Shown: positions 17,209 to 25,902, numbered from the stretch's first letter. The stretch is 34,181 nucleotides of DNA from an uncultured Faecalibacterium sp. (GCA_934511465.1 CAKSWG010000020.1:1-34181), one strand, 5' to 3'. The notes: generated by a model not told the origin, from the letters alone. Made by a program: numbers and translations.

Positions 17209-18285
17209 TCAGTTCTTTTTCTCCACCGGCACGATCCAGCCCTTGGTGTCGGGGATCTTGCCCCACTGCATACCGGTCATGGTATCGTACAGCTTCTGGG
17301 TGACAGGGCCGATCTTGCCGTCGCCGATGTAGGCGTGCTCGCCCTTCCAGACCAGCTCCTTGACGGGGGAGACGACAGCGGCGGTACCGGTGCCGAACAC
17401 CTCTTCCAGCTTGCCTTCGCGGGCAGCTGCCATGATGTCGGCAATGGCGATCTTGCCTTCCACTACCTCATAGCCCCAGTCCTTCAGCAGCTCGATGCAG
17501 CTGCGGCGGGTGACGCCGGGCAGAACGGTGCCCACGGTAGCAGCGGTGTACACCTTGCCGTCGATCTTGAACATGATGTTCATGCTGCCGACTTCCTCGA
17601 CGTACTTCTTTTCCACGCCGTCCAGCCACAGCACCTGTGCATAGCCCTGCTCCTCGGCCAGCTCACCGGCCTTGATGGAAGCAGCGTAGTTGCCGCCGCA
17701 CTTGGTGAAGCCGGTCAGGCCGGGAGCGGCACGGATGTACTCGTCTTCCACGTAGATGCGCACGGGGTTGATGCCCTCGGCATAGTAAGCGCCCGAGGGA
17801 GCGCAGATGATGCAGAAGATGTAGTGCTTGGAAGCGTGCACGCCCAGACCCACATCATTGGCAAAGATGAAGGGACGGATGTACAGGGAAGCGCCGTCGG
17901 TGTGGGGCACCCAGTCGCGGTCCACATCCACCAGCGTCTCAACGGCCTGAATGTAGTCCTCCACAGGGATCTTGGGGATGCACAGACGGTCGGCAGAGTC
18001 CTGGAAACGCTTTGCGTTGCAGTCCGGGCGGAACAGCTGGACGGTATCGTCGGCAGTGCGGTATGCCTTCATGCCCTCAAAGATCTCCTGAGCGTAGTGG
18101 AACACGACGGTAGCCGGGTCCAGCTCAAAGGGGCCGTAGGGGACGATGCGGGCATCGTGCCAGCCTTCGCCCTCGGTGTAATCCATCACGAACATATGGT
18201 CGGTAAACTTCTTGCCAAAACCCAGATTGCTCTCGTCAGGCTTTGCCTTCGGAGCAGTGGTACGGGTGATCTTGATATCCAACAT
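17209..18285 (-). CDS. ilvE: Branched-chain amino acid aminotransferase
   Basis: 358 residues, type-II size. A PLP enzyme that transfers the amino group between glutamate and the 2-oxo acids of leucine, isoleucine and valine. The PLP lysine is K195 in GFTKCGGNYAAS. Other fold-IV landmarks are HYAQEIFEGMKAYR (about 63-76), YIRPFIFA, EVGSMNIMF and GTGTAAVVSP. AAAGAGGG lies before the ATG at 18283-18285. It stands alone, with its own promoter (18361-18388) and a downstream hairpin. I looked for a T-box leader and did not find one. Confidence 0.95.
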   Translation of the reverse strand: MLDIKITRTTAPKAKPDESNLGFGKKFTDHMFVMDYTEGEGWHDARIVPYGPFELDPATVVFHYAQEIFEGMKAYRTADDTVQLFRPDCNAKRFQDSADRLCIPKIPVEDYIQAVETLVDVDRDWVPHTDGASLYIRPFIFANDVGLGVHASKHYIFCIICAPSGAYYAEGINPVRIYVEDEYIRAAPGLTGFTKCGGNYAASIKAGELAEEQGYAQVLWLDGVEKKYVEEVGSMNIMFKIDGKVYTAATVGTVLPGVTRRSCIELLKDWGYEVVEGKIAIADIMAAAREGKLEEVFGTGTAAVVSPVKELVWKGEHAYIGDGKIGPVTQKLYDTMTGMQWGKIPDTKGWIVPVEKKN

Positions 18286-18310
18286 GATTTATTTTCCCTC
18301 TTTCCTGATC

Positions 18311-18388
18311 TCGGGCGCAGCGAGTGAAAATGCGCCCGCAAACACCGAATGTTGTTTACTATTATAATATTATGAAATCGATTTACAA
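18311..18388 (-). promoter_or_regulatory. ilvE promoter and leader hairpin
   Basis: TTGTAA (18383-18388) and TATAAT (18361-18366) are 16 bases apart on the minus strand. The short leader holds a hairpin built on CGGGCGCA/TGCGCCCG (about 18311-18337) close to the ribosome binding site; it has no T-run. Confidence 0.6.
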
Positions 18389-18469
18389 GGAAACGAAAAA
18401 TCTTTCATCTTTCGCCCTGTTAAGTTGCGCTAAATTGCCTGCTTTTCCATGTGCAAACTGCCCAAAATA

Positions 18470-18478
18470 TGATACAAT
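18470..18478 (+). promoter_or_regulatory. Extended -10 promoter of the HAD phosphatase gene
   Basis: TGATACAAT is an extended -10 (TGn plus TACAAT at 18473-18478) about 45 bases before the gene. No convincing -35 is visible, as expected for extended -10 promoters. Confidence 0.5.
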
Positions 18479-18522
18479 AAAGGTGGTTTTACGTTTTTTG
18501 CGTTTTGAAGGGAGCTTTTTCT

Positions 18523-19176
18523 ATGGTAAAGGGCGTTATTTTTGATATGGACGGGCTGATGTTCGACACCGAGCGCATCTGGGCCACCCTGTGGCGGCCC
18601 GCGCTGGCCACGCTGGGCCTTTCTTATAAGGAAGGGCTGGACGCCGCCGCCCGGGGCACGGCAGGCGACTCCATGCGGGCGGTGCTGCGCCGCTTTTATG
18701 GCCCGGACTGCGACACGCAGGCCATCATGGACGCACTGCACGCGCAGGCCGAGACGGCTTTTCAGGCGCCGCCGCCCAAAAAGCCGGGCCTCGATGAACT
18801 GATCGCCTATCTGGAAGCGCAGCACATCCCCATGGTGGTGGCTTCCTCCAGCCGGATGGCGTCCATCCTGCGCCACCTGAACAACTGGAACATGGCAGGC
18901 CACTTCAAGGCCGTTATTTCCGGCGAGCAGTTCACTTCGTCCAAGCCCGACCCGGAAATTTTCCTCACTGCGGCAAAGGCCCTTGGCACCGCACCGGCGG
19001 AAACGCTGGTGCTGGAGGACAGCTACAACGGCGTGCGCGCCGGTGCGCGGGGCGGCTTTGTCACCGTGATGGTGCCGGACCTTGCCCCCGCCGACGATGA
19101 GATGCGCAGCCTGTACACCGCTGAGTGCAGGGACCTGCATGCGGTAAAGAAGATGCTGGAGGAAGAAAAGCTGTAA
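18523..19176 (+). CDS. HAD-superfamily phosphatase/phosphomutase (beta-phosphoglucomutase-like)
   Basis: 217 residues. All four HAD motifs are present: DMDGLMFDTE at 8-17 (nucleophile Asp8, acid Asp10), VVASSS, the lysine in SKPDPEIF, and VLEDSYNG. A helical cap between motifs I and II is typical of the beta-phosphoglucomutase/PGP subgroup. Substrate class: small phosphorylated metabolites, exact one unknown. I used the ATG at 18523, which has AGGGAG upstream. It is divergent from ilvE. Confidence 0.88.
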   Translation: MVKGVIFDMDGLMFDTERIWATLWRPALATLGLSYKEGLDAAARGTAGDSMRAVLRRFYGPDCDTQAIMDALHAQAETAFQAPPPKKPGLDELIAYLEAQHIPMVVASSSRMASILRHLNNWNMAGHFKAVISGEQFTSSKPDPEIFLTAAKALGTAPAETLVLEDSYNGVRAGARGGFVTVMVPDLAPADDEMRSLYTAECRDLHAVKKMLEEEKL

Positions 19177-19220
19177 AAGGCCGTGGATCTTTCGATTTGC
19201 TGCTCTTCTTTCAGGCAACA

Positions 19221-19246
19221 TTGCACGCGTGCATTCCGGCGTGCAA
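19221..19246 (+). terminator. Weak hairpin after the HAD gene
   Basis: Stem TTGCACGC/GCGTGCAA (8 bp, 10-base loop) about 45 bases past the stop, followed by a loose T/A-rich tract. Confidence 0.4.
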
Positions 19247-19322
19247 TTCCGCTTATTTAAAATTTTATCGTATTACCGTTTTTTCAAGCATCCGTTTTCA
19301 CATCGCACTTTCCTGCGCACAA

Positions 19323-19368
19323 AGAATGCCCGCCCATCTGTTGGAAAACCACAGTGGGCGGGCATTCT
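19323..19368. terminator. Hairpin between the convergent HAD and YitT genes
   Basis: A perfect 14-bp stem (AGAATGCCCGCCCA/TGGGCGGGCATTCT) whose 18-base loop contains a further CTG/CAG pairing. It lies 6 bases after the yitT-like stop. T-runs are short on both sides. Confidence 0.6.
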
Positions 19369-19374
19369 GCATTT

Positions 19375-20268
19375 TCAGATCGACTGGAACCCTTTGCCGA
19401 TGATCTCGCTGGAATTGACGATGGTCAAAAAGGCCTCCGGATCCTCCCGGCGCAGGAAATCCCGCAGCAGCCCTGCCTGCCGCCGGGTAAGTGCCACCAT
19501 GATGAGGGTGCGCGGCTCGCCGGTATACACGCCGGTTGCGTCCTGCTGGGTGGCCGTGCGGTCCAGCGTGGCCGTGATAAATTTTTTGATAGGCTCCGGC
19601 TTTGTGGTAATAACGGTACACACCTTGCGCAGGTTCAGGCTCTCGATGGCAGTATCCAACACAGTACTCTGGCCAAGCAGCCCCAGCACGCAGTACATCC
19701 CGGTGTGCGGCCCGTAGAGCCATGCCGCAAACAGCACGATGCCCAGCTCACAGAAGAACATCGAACAGCCGATCCCCAGCTTTGCATACTTATGCAGGAT
19801 CAAGCCCAGGATCTCAGTCCCGCCGGTGGACGCGCCGATGTTGAACACGATGCCGCTGGCAATGGCCGGCAGCAGCACCGCGAAGCACAGTTCAAGCAGG
19901 GTATCATCCGTTAAAGGCCGGGACATGGGAAACAGCTTTTCGCACACGCTGGAATAAAAGCTGAGCATAACGGAGGAGTACAGCGTCCAGCCCATAGTCT
20001 TTATCCCCAGAAATACACACCCCAGCACATCCAGCACCGCATTGGCGATCCACATAAAGGTGCCGACGCTCAATGCCGGAAAGCAAGTGGACAGCACGAT
20101 AGAAAGGCCTGTCGTGCCGCCAAACACAAAGTGGTTGGGTGCACAGTAAAAGTTCAGGGTAACGGCATAGATCACAAGGCCGAGGTTCAGCATTGCAAAA
20201 AAGCAAAGGTCGCTGCGCAGCTGTTCCGGGGCCAGATGACGGCGGAGTTCCTTTTTGATCGTTTCCAT
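19375..20268 (-). CDS. YitT-family membrane protein (DUF161 plus DUF2179)
   Basis: 297 residues. The N-terminal two-thirds has about five or six hydrophobic spans, with the family signatures NHFVFGGTTGLSIVL near residue 45 and FNIGASTGGTEILG near 155. The last ~85 residues form the soluble DUF2179 domain (VCTVITTKPEPIKKFI, TLIMVALTRRQ, FLTIVNSSEIIGKGF). The function of this widespread Firmicutes family is not established. The ATG at 20266-20268 has AGGTGAT upstream. A strong terminator ends only about 20 bases before the start, so expression may depend on read-through. Confidence 0.87.
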   Translation of the reverse strand: METIKKELRRHLAPEQLRSDLCFFAMLNLGLVIYAVTLNFYCAPNHFVFGGTTGLSIVLSTCFPALSVGTFMWIANAVLDVLGCVFLGIKTMGWTLYSSVMLSFYSSVCEKLFPMSRPLTDDTLLELCFAVLLPAIASGIVFNIGASTGGTEILGLILHKYAKLGIGCSMFFCELGIVLFAAWLYGPHTGMYCVLGLLGQSTVLDTAIESLNLRKVCTVITTKPEPIKKFITATLDRTATQQDATGVYTGEPRTLIMVALTRRQAGLLRDFLRREDPEAFLTIVNSSEIIGKGFQSI

Positions 20269-20286
20269 AAGTATCACCTGCTGCCT

Positions 20287-20329
20287 GACAAACAAAACGG
20301 CAAGAGCGAGCTCACGCTCTCTCTTGCCG
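20287..20329 (-). terminator. Terminator between the cupin gene and the YitT gene
   Basis: On the minus strand CGGCAAG...CTTGCCG with an inner AGCG/CGCT pairing and a two-base bulge is followed by TTTTGTTTGTC (20287-20297). It ends the ABC-MATE-cupin operon, or may act as an attenuator for the gene just behind it. A second hairpin (TTACGGA/TCCGTAA) lies at about 20333-20369. Confidence 0.72.
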
Positions 20330-20413
20330 CGCCTTACGGAAGGGAGGAGAAAGGCACCCCGCTCCGTAATAAAAGGAGGAGAAAGAAGGAAGTATTGTGC
20401 AGAACGGACTCTA

Positions 20414-21181
20414 TCAGTCCTGAATGAATTCCTTTTCGTTGGTGTAGTGCTCGAACCAGACGTAGTAGACTTCCTTGCCGGGATCGGAGACCAGATCGTG
20501 GTCAGCACCTGCGGGGATGAAGCTCCAGTCACCAGCCTTGTGGTTGACGGTCTCCATGTTGTTCTTTTCCTTGTAGCCAACGCTCATCTTAAAGTCGGAG
20601 CTGCCCACGCAGTAGTTCCACTGGTGCACTGCGGGATGGCCCTTTTCCACGGTGCCCTCGCCGTTGGCACGGGTGGTGCCAAGGATCACGCGGCCGAACC
20701 ACTTCGGGCACAGCACCATGCGGGCCTCGGTGTGGGGGCCCTTGCAGCTCTGAATGTACTGCACGCACTCGCTGTGCAGGCGGAAGTAGGGCAGGCGGAT
20801 ATGCCAGGAATCGTAGGTCTGCTTATCCCACTGGTTGAACTCGATGATATTGAAGATGAACTCCATATCCTCGTGTGCATAGACCTCGTAGTTATAAGCA
20901 TCGAAGTTGGGCACATAGAAGGCCAGCTCGGTGATAGGGTGCACGCCGTCCTGATCGGTCAGGGCACCTTCGCCCTTGCCAAAGAACAGGATCACGCCCT
21001 TGTCGGCAAATAGCTCGGGCTTGACTGTAGAACCTGCCTTCAGGAAGCACTTGAAGCTGCGGATGCCGCCGTCGTACACACCGGGCAGCAGTTCGGTCAT
21101 GGCAAAGCCCTGTTCGTTGTACTCGGCCTTCATGTCCTCAGCCTTGACAACATAATAGTTTTTATCATAATTCGTCTTCAT
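20414..21181 (-). CDS. Cupin-fold protein of unknown function, sugar-operon associated
   Basis: 255 residues, no signal peptide. Two cupin-like beta-barrel halves are suggested: an N-terminal half with FKCFLKAGSTVKPELF...GVILFFGKGEG and a C-terminal half with HPAVHQWNYCVGSSDF...GDWSFIPAGADHDLV, where the histidines could bind a metal. Such proteins include sugar isomerases, dioxygenases and simple binding proteins. I cannot name the reaction. GGAGG stands 10 bases before the ATG at 21181. It is the last gene behind the importer and MATE exporter and is followed by a terminator, so it may act on the transported compound. Confidence 0.7.
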   Translation of the reverse strand: MKTNYDKNYYVVKAEDMKAEYNEQGFAMTELLPGVYDGGIRSFKCFLKAGSTVKPELFADKGVILFFGKGEGALTDQDGVHPITELAFYVPNFDAYNYEVYAHEDMEFIFNIIEFNQWDKQTYDSWHIRLPYFRLHSECVQYIQSCKGPHTEARMVLCPKWFGRVILGTTRANGEGTVEKGHPAVHQWNYCVGSSDFKMSVGYKEKNNMETVNHKAGDWSFIPAGADHDLVSDPGKEVYYVWFEHYTNEKEFIQD

Positions 21182-21257
21182 AATTGCATTCCTCCAATTG
21201 ATTTTTCTGGTATCTGATTTTTCAGGCGTTCTTTGCCCGAAAAAAAGCGGCAACAGG

Positions 21258-22604
21258 TCATGTGCGGCTGCACTTGCGCAGCTGGCGGGGATAGATGAAA
21301 CCGATCAGCAGCACAGACACAGCCCATGCTGCAATACCGGTGTAGTAGATGCCGCTGCGGCCCAGCCACAGGGGCAGGAAACGCGCCGTGCTCATGCGGG
21401 CGGCAAGCTGCAACAGCGCTGCCAGCAGCGGGATCTGTAGGTTGCCCAGCGACTGCACCGTCTGGCGCAGGCTGTACATGGGGTACATGAGCAGCAGGCC
21501 GATGCAGTAGGCGTGCATCTGCTCCACGGCACAGTCCAGTGCGTCGGCCGTCACGTAGATCCGCAGCAGCCACGGCCCGGCCAGCCACAGGCCGATGCCC
21601 AGCACCAACGCAACAACAAGGGTCAGACCCATGATCTGCCGCACGGCACTGCGGATGCGCCCGAACTGGCGGGCACCCACATTCTGGCTTACAAACGAGG
21701 CACAGGCCGATGCCAGACCGATGGCTCCGGTCTCCAGCACGGAGAACAGCTTGCCTGCCGCGCTTACACCGGCGGCAAAGTCCACGCCGTACTGGTTGAT
21801 GCAGGCCTGCACATAGGTGCCGCCGCCTGCGATCACAAAGCTTTGGGCCATCATGGGCAGGCAGAGCCCTGCGTATTCTTTGAGCAATGGCGGGTCGAAC
21901 CGCAGTTCTTCACGCCGCAGGTGGAACACCGGGTAGCTGCGCAACTTCCACAGACAGATCACAGCCGCGAACACCTGACTGACCGAGGTGGCTGCGGCGG
22001 CACCGATGGTGCCCATGCCGAAACCGGCCACCAGCAGCACATCCAGCCCAAGGTTGATCACCGCTGAGATCAAGATGGCATAAAAGGAGGTCAGACTATC
22101 GCCCACAGCACGCAGCAGAGAAGAAAGGATGTTGTAAACCAGCAGGAACACCGTGCCCAGAAAGATGATCCACAGATATTCTGCCGCTTCGTCGAAGATG
22201 GCTTCCGGTGTGTTCTGCAACCGCAGAAAAGGCTTTGTCAGCAGTATGAGTGCCGGGATGAACAGAAGGCCCACCCACACCGCTGTGCGGTAAACGCAGC
22301 CCACCGCGCGGCGCAGTGCCGCTTCGTCCTTTGCGCCAAAGCGCACCGCTGCCAGCAGGCAGGCCGCCTGACCAAGATTGGTCAGCACGCTCACTTGCAG
22401 CCACACCGGCCACAGGCACACACCCAGTACGGCAATGGCCTGATTGCCTGCAAAGACGCCCAGCACCATGGTGTCTGTCAGCGAGAACACCTGTTGCAGC
22501 ATGCTTGCAGCCACCAGCGGCAGCGCAAACCGTAAGATCAGGGAAAGCGGGCTGCCGGTGGTCATATCGGTCATCCGGCCGGAGATCTGAAATTTTTGCT
22601 TCAT
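21258..22604 (-). CDS. MATE-family multidrug/organic cation exporter
   Basis: 448 residues with about 12 membrane spans, the normal MATE size. The start PLSLILRFALPLVAASMLQQ followed by SLTDTMVLGVFAG is typical of NorM/DinF-like MATE proteins. These antiport drugs or metabolites against Na+ or H+. The start lies three bases after the stop of the solute-binding protein gene and has no visible ribosome binding site (upstream reads GCTAACAACTAAGCA), so translation is probably coupled. Finding an exporter inside a sugar importer operon is unusual; the substrate is unknown. Confidence 0.9.
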   Translation of the reverse strand: MKQKFQISGRMTDMTTGSPLSLILRFALPLVAASMLQQVFSLTDTMVLGVFAGNQAIAVLGVCLWPVWLQVSVLTNLGQAACLLAAVRFGAKDEAALRRAVGCVYRTAVWVGLLFIPALILLTKPFLRLQNTPEAIFDEAAEYLWIIFLGTVFLLVYNILSSLLRAVGDSLTSFYAILISAVINLGLDVLLVAGFGMGTIGAAAATSVSQVFAAVICLWKLRSYPVFHLRREELRFDPPLLKEYAGLCLPMMAQSFVIAGGGTYVQACINQYGVDFAAGVSAAGKLFSVLETGAIGLASACASFVSQNVGARQFGRIRSAVRQIMGLTLVVALVLGIGLWLAGPWLLRIYVTADALDCAVEQMHAYCIGLLLMYPMYSLRQTVQSLGNLQIPLLAALLQLAARMSTARFLPLWLGRSGIYYTGIAAWAVSVLLIGFIYPRQLRKCSRT

Positions 22605-22607
22605 TGC

Positions 22608-23921
22608 TTAGTTGTTAGCAGCGTAATCGCTCCATGCCTTGGCAATGCCTTCCAGCGTCTGGGTGCGGTCGATCTCGCCGGCCAGATACTTGCTCATCCA
22701 CTCGCCGATCTGCGGACGGACGATCTCCGGGGTATAATACTGCAAGGAAGCAGCGCCATGGCCGGTGTTGATCATCTCGGCAGTCTGTGCAGACAGACAA
22801 CCCACATTCTCCGGCGTGACCTCAGCATTGGTAGACACCGGCAAAACACCCATCTCACCCATCAGCCAGTTCAGAGCACTCTCGCTGGTAGCCAGCCACA
22901 CCAGAAACTTCTTGGCCAGTTCCGGATGCTCGCTGCCTTCGGTAACAGCGGCAGTGGTCAGGTCGATGGACATCTTGTTGCGGCTAGAATCATTGAACAG
23001 CGGCACATAGGTCTGCTGCACGTATTCTTCCATGTCCGGGTTGATGCTGCGGATATTGGTCAGCTCCCAGCTGCCCTCATCGGTAATGATCGCCGCCTTC
23101 TCGGTAAAGAAGTCGTTGCGGCCGGTCTGCTTGTCCACAGTCAGAGCATCGGCATTTCCGTACTTCATGCTCAGGTCGTAGAAGTCGATCATGGCGTTCC
23201 AGTCCGGATCGTTGGGGATATCCATGTCCTTGCCGGCACTCAGGTCATTCACATAGCCGAACGGGTCGTCCTTCAGCATACCAGGCAGCATGCCATAGTG
23301 GTTCGACAGCGTAAGGATATTCTCCTTGTAATGGTTCACAAACGGCTGGATGTTGGCAGCCTTCAGATCCTCGCACAGCTTCCGCAGCTCGTCGAACGTG
23401 GTGGGGGTGGTCTCCCAGCCGGCTTCCTTCAGCAGGCGCATATTGTACAGCAGGCCGTAGCCTTCCTGCATGAAGGGCAGCAGGTACAGCTTGCCGTCCA
23501 GACGGCAGGATGTCAGGAAATCTTCGGGGATGGAATCGATCCCTTCCACGCCATCCATAGGCACCAGATGCTCGTGCCACTGATTCAGGGTCAGGCCGGG
23601 CTGCACAGCCATGATGTCGGGCAGCTCGTCGCTTGCCAGCTTGCCCTTCATCAGATCCCAGTAGGTGCTGGAGCTCACCAGCTCCCACTCGATGTCCTCC
23701 AGACCGGGGATCTCCTTGACCGCAGCTTCGGTCAGGCTGTCCACATGGTCTGCCCACTGACCCAGAGAAAGGCTGACACGGATGACCGCCTTCTCGTCGG
23801 AAGAGCCGCCAGCGGCAGTGCTGCCCTTATCGCTGTCGGAGCCGCCGCAGGCGGTCAGGGCTGCTGTGCCACCCAGAACAGCGGCGGCCTTCAGGAAGCT
23901 TCTGCGTGTGATCTTTTTCAT
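22608..23921 (-). CDS. ABC transporter sugar-binding lipoprotein (family 1 solute-binding protein)
   Basis: 437 residues. The signal peptide carries a twin-arginine-like TRRSFLK motif and ends in a lipobox LTAC with Cys25 as the lipid anchor, so the protein is tethered outside the membrane. The body resembles carbohydrate-binding proteins of the MalE/UgpB type (WELVSSSTYWDLMKGKLAS, EGYGLLYNMRLLKEAGWE, AKKFLVWLATSE). It delivers an oligosaccharide or similar solute to the two permeases encoded just upstream. AAAGGAG precedes the ATG. The sugar cannot be read from sequence. Confidence 0.92.
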   Translation of the reverse strand: MKKITRRSFLKAAAVLGGTAALTACGGSDSDKGSTAAGGSSDEKAVIRVSLSLGQWADHVDSLTEAAVKEIPGLEDIEWELVSSSTYWDLMKGKLASDELPDIMAVQPGLTLNQWHEHLVPMDGVEGIDSIPEDFLTSCRLDGKLYLLPFMQEGYGLLYNMRLLKEAGWETTPTTFDELRKLCEDLKAANIQPFVNHYKENILTLSNHYGMLPGMLKDDPFGYVNDLSAGKDMDIPNDPDWNAMIDFYDLSMKYGNADALTVDKQTGRNDFFTEKAAIITDEGSWELTNIRSINPDMEEYVQQTYVPLFNDSSRNKMSIDLTTAAVTEGSEHPELAKKFLVWLATSESALNWLMGEMGVLPVSTNAEVTPENVGCLSAQTAEMINTGHGAASLQYYTPEIVRPQIGEWMSKYLAGEIDRTQTLEGIAKAWSDYAANN

Positions 23922-23962
23922 AATAGTCCACTCCTTTATTACCATGTCTTGACGGCAAAACG

Positions 23963-24793
23963 TCATCCCTTGACGGAACCGGCAGACATGCCTTCAATGA
24001 TGTTGCGCTGCAAGATGATAAAGAAGATCAGCAGCGGGATGATGGAAAGGGTCAAGGCGGCAAGCGCCGTATCCCATGCGTAGAATGCATCGTTGAACAT
24101 TGCCTGCATGGCCAGCTGGATGGTGCGCAGCGCCTTGCGGGAGAGCATCATCTGAGTCAGCAGGTAATCGTTCCAGAACCAGAACGTATTGATAATGACA
24201 AACGTGATGACCGCCGGACGGATGAGTGGGAACACGATGGTCCAGAACATCCGGAAGCTGCTGCATCCGTCGATGCGGGCGGCTTCCTCCACCTCGATAG
24301 GCACATTCTTCATGGCGCCCACCGTCATAAAGATGCTGATCGGCAGGGTAAAGGCCCAGAACGCTACCGCCAGACCCCACAGGCTGTTGGTCATGTGCAG
24401 GGTCTTTGCCACCTTGGCAAAGGGGATCATGATGGCCTGAAAAGGGATGGCCATGGAGCCGATGAACACAAAATAGATAAACGCGGTCACTTTGTTCTTT
24501 TTGCGGGCCAGCCAGTAGCCGGCCATGCTGCCCATGACCAGACCGCCGATGTTGGAAAGCAGGGTGACGACCACCGTGTTCTTCATGGCGTTGGCAAAGT
24601 TCAGGCGGGTGAATGCATTGCGGAAGTTGTCCAGCGAGAGCGTCTTGGGAAGGGCGAAGCCATTTTCCGCGATCTCACTCATGGGCTTGAACGCATTGAC
24701 CAGAATGAAGTAGAACGGCAGCAGAAAAATAATCAGGCAGAACAGCAGAAGAAGCGTCGTGACCCATTTGCTGCGTTTTTCGCGTGCTTTCAT
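23963..24793 (-). CDS. ABC sugar transporter permease, MalG type
   Basis: 276 residues, six predicted spans. The coupling loop has the EAA motif EEAARIDGCSSFRMFWTIVFPLIRP near residue 190, the site where the ATPase docks. The ATG overlaps the stop of the preceding permease by one base (TAATG), so translation is coupled. No ATPase gene occurs in this operon; a shared MsiK-type ATPase encoded elsewhere is the usual solution for such systems. Confidence 0.93.
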   Translation of the reverse strand: MKAREKRSKWVTTLLLLFCLIIFLLPFYFILVNAFKPMSEIAENGFALPKTLSLDNFRNAFTRLNFANAMKNTVVVTLLSNIGGLVMGSMAGYWLARKKNKVTAFIYFVFIGSMAIPFQAIMIPFAKVAKTLHMTNSLWGLAVAFWAFTLPISIFMTVGAMKNVPIEVEEAARIDGCSSFRMFWTIVFPLIRPAVITFVIINTFWFWNDYLLTQMMLSRKALRTIQLAMQAMFNDAFYAWDTALAALTLSIIPLLIFFIILQRNIIEGMSAGSVKG

Positions 24794-25683
24794 TATACCT
24801 GCACCTCCCGTTTGGATGTGATCGCCACCTGTAGCAGGGTCATTGCAACCACCACCACAGCCATGATGAATGCTTTTGCAGCGCCGTAACCCATCTGGCT
24901 TTCGGTAAAGGCCGTCTGGAACACATTCATGGTAATGGCCTCGCTGGTGCGGTAGGGTCCGCCGCCGGTCAGCGAGATGTTCAGGTCGTACACCTTCATG
25001 GCGTTCAGCAGGCTGAGGAACAGGCACTCGGTGATGGCCGGCATAATCAGCGGCAGCTTGACATGCAGCAGCACCTGCATCGAGCTTGCGCCGTCCAGCA
25101 CGGCGGCTTCGATGTAATCGTTGGAGATGGCGGAAAGACCAGCCACGTAAATGATCATCATGTAGCCCGCAGAGCTCCACACCTGCACGATGGCCATGGC
25201 CCAGAACGAGGTCTCCGGCGTACCCAGCCATTGCAGCTGGAACACGTGCCACCCGGTCATCTGACCAATGGCCGGGAAGATGTTGGAGAAGATGAACTGC
25301 CATACAAAGCCCAGAATGACACCGCCCACCACCTTGGGGATGTAGAACGAAGCACGCATGAAGTTGCGCAGCGGGATGCGGTGGGACAGGCCCAGTGCAA
25401 AAGCCAGACCCAGCAGGTTTGTGAACACCACGACCACCAGACTGTTTTTGATGGTGAACACCATGGATGTCCAGAACCGGGGATCATCCGTGAACAGCTT
25501 TACGTAATTGGAAAGCCCCACGAAAGAAAACTTGCTGGAAATGCCATCCCAGTTGGTTAGCGAGTAGCCGATGTTCAGGAACAATGGCACGATCTCCAGC
25601 GCCAGGAACAGGATCACTGCCGGTGCCAGAAACAGTAGATAGCCTCCCGCTTCCCGCAGCAGCTTTTGCCGTTTTCCCGTCAT
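24793..25683 (-). CDS. ABC sugar transporter permease, MalF type
   Basis: 296 residues, six predicted spans. The EAA loop reads YIEAAVLDGASSMQVLLHVK followed by LPLIMP. The N-terminal pattern LFLAPAVILFLALEIVPLFLN and YSLTNWDG is typical of the first permease of CUT1-type importers. I used the ATG at 25681-25683, which has AAGGAGG upstream; a GTG about 60 bases earlier extends the frame without need. First gene of the importer operon. Confidence 0.93.
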   Translation of the reverse strand: MTGKRQKLLREAGGYLLFLAPAVILFLALEIVPLFLNIGYSLTNWDGISSKFSFVGLSNYVKLFTDDPRFWTSMVFTIKNSLVVVVFTNLLGLAFALGLSHRIPLRNFMRASFYIPKVVGGVILGFVWQFIFSNIFPAIGQMTGWHVFQLQWLGTPETSFWAMAIVQVWSSAGYMMIIYVAGLSAISNDYIEAAVLDGASSMQVLLHVKLPLIMPAITECLFLSLLNAMKVYDLNISLTGGGPYRTSEAITMNVFQTAFTESQMGYGAAKAFIMAVVVVAMTLLQVAITSKREVQV

Positions 25684-25769
25684 ATCCTTCTGCCTCCTTT
25701 TGACCGGCCGCACTTTCTGCACGCGATGCGCAGACAATTTCAACACCGCCGGGCTGTTTGCTTGTTTTT

Positions 25770-25798
25770 ATTTTAGCTGCACCGGCGGGCTTTGTGAA
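25770..25798 (-). promoter_or_regulatory. Promoter of the ABC importer operon
   Basis: On the minus strand TTCACA (25793-25798) and TAAAAT (25770-25775) are 17 bases apart. The weak -35 with adjacent direct repeats suggests dependence on an activator. Confidence 0.6.
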
Positions 25799-25803
25799 CA
25801 CAG

Positions 25804-25834
25804 GATTTTGACCATACAGGTAGACGATTTTGAC
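25804..25834. promoter_or_regulatory. Two direct repeats between the divergent promoters, likely regulator site
   Basis: GATTTTGAC occurs exactly at 25804-25812 and 25826-25834, 22 bases apart (two helical turns). The first copy lies five bases upstream of the importer -35; the second overlaps the -35 of the kinase promoter. This fits the paired direct-repeat sites used by AraC-type DNA-binding domains such as that of the regulator at 27743. Confidence 0.6.
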
Positions 25835-25858
25835 TTTTTTGCCAATTCCTGCTATACT
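25830..25858 (+). promoter_or_regulatory. Promoter of the two-component system
   Basis: TTGACT (25830-25835) and TATACT (25853-25858) are 17 bases apart, about 45 bases before the kinase ATG. Confidence 0.7.
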
Positions 25859-25902
25859 ACGGGAAAATTCATACAATAAATCGAGCGGAAAGTGTTACTT
25901 TT

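Noticed and set aside
18286..18360. Possible T-box or leader peptide upstream of ilvE
   Set aside because: The leader is short; I see no TGGNACC-type box, no specifier hairpin, and no terminator before the start codon.
22596..24083. 495-codon plus-strand frame opposite the solute-binding protein gene
   Set aside because: Antisense to a clear lipoprotein gene; composition and lack of motifs mark it as a shadow.
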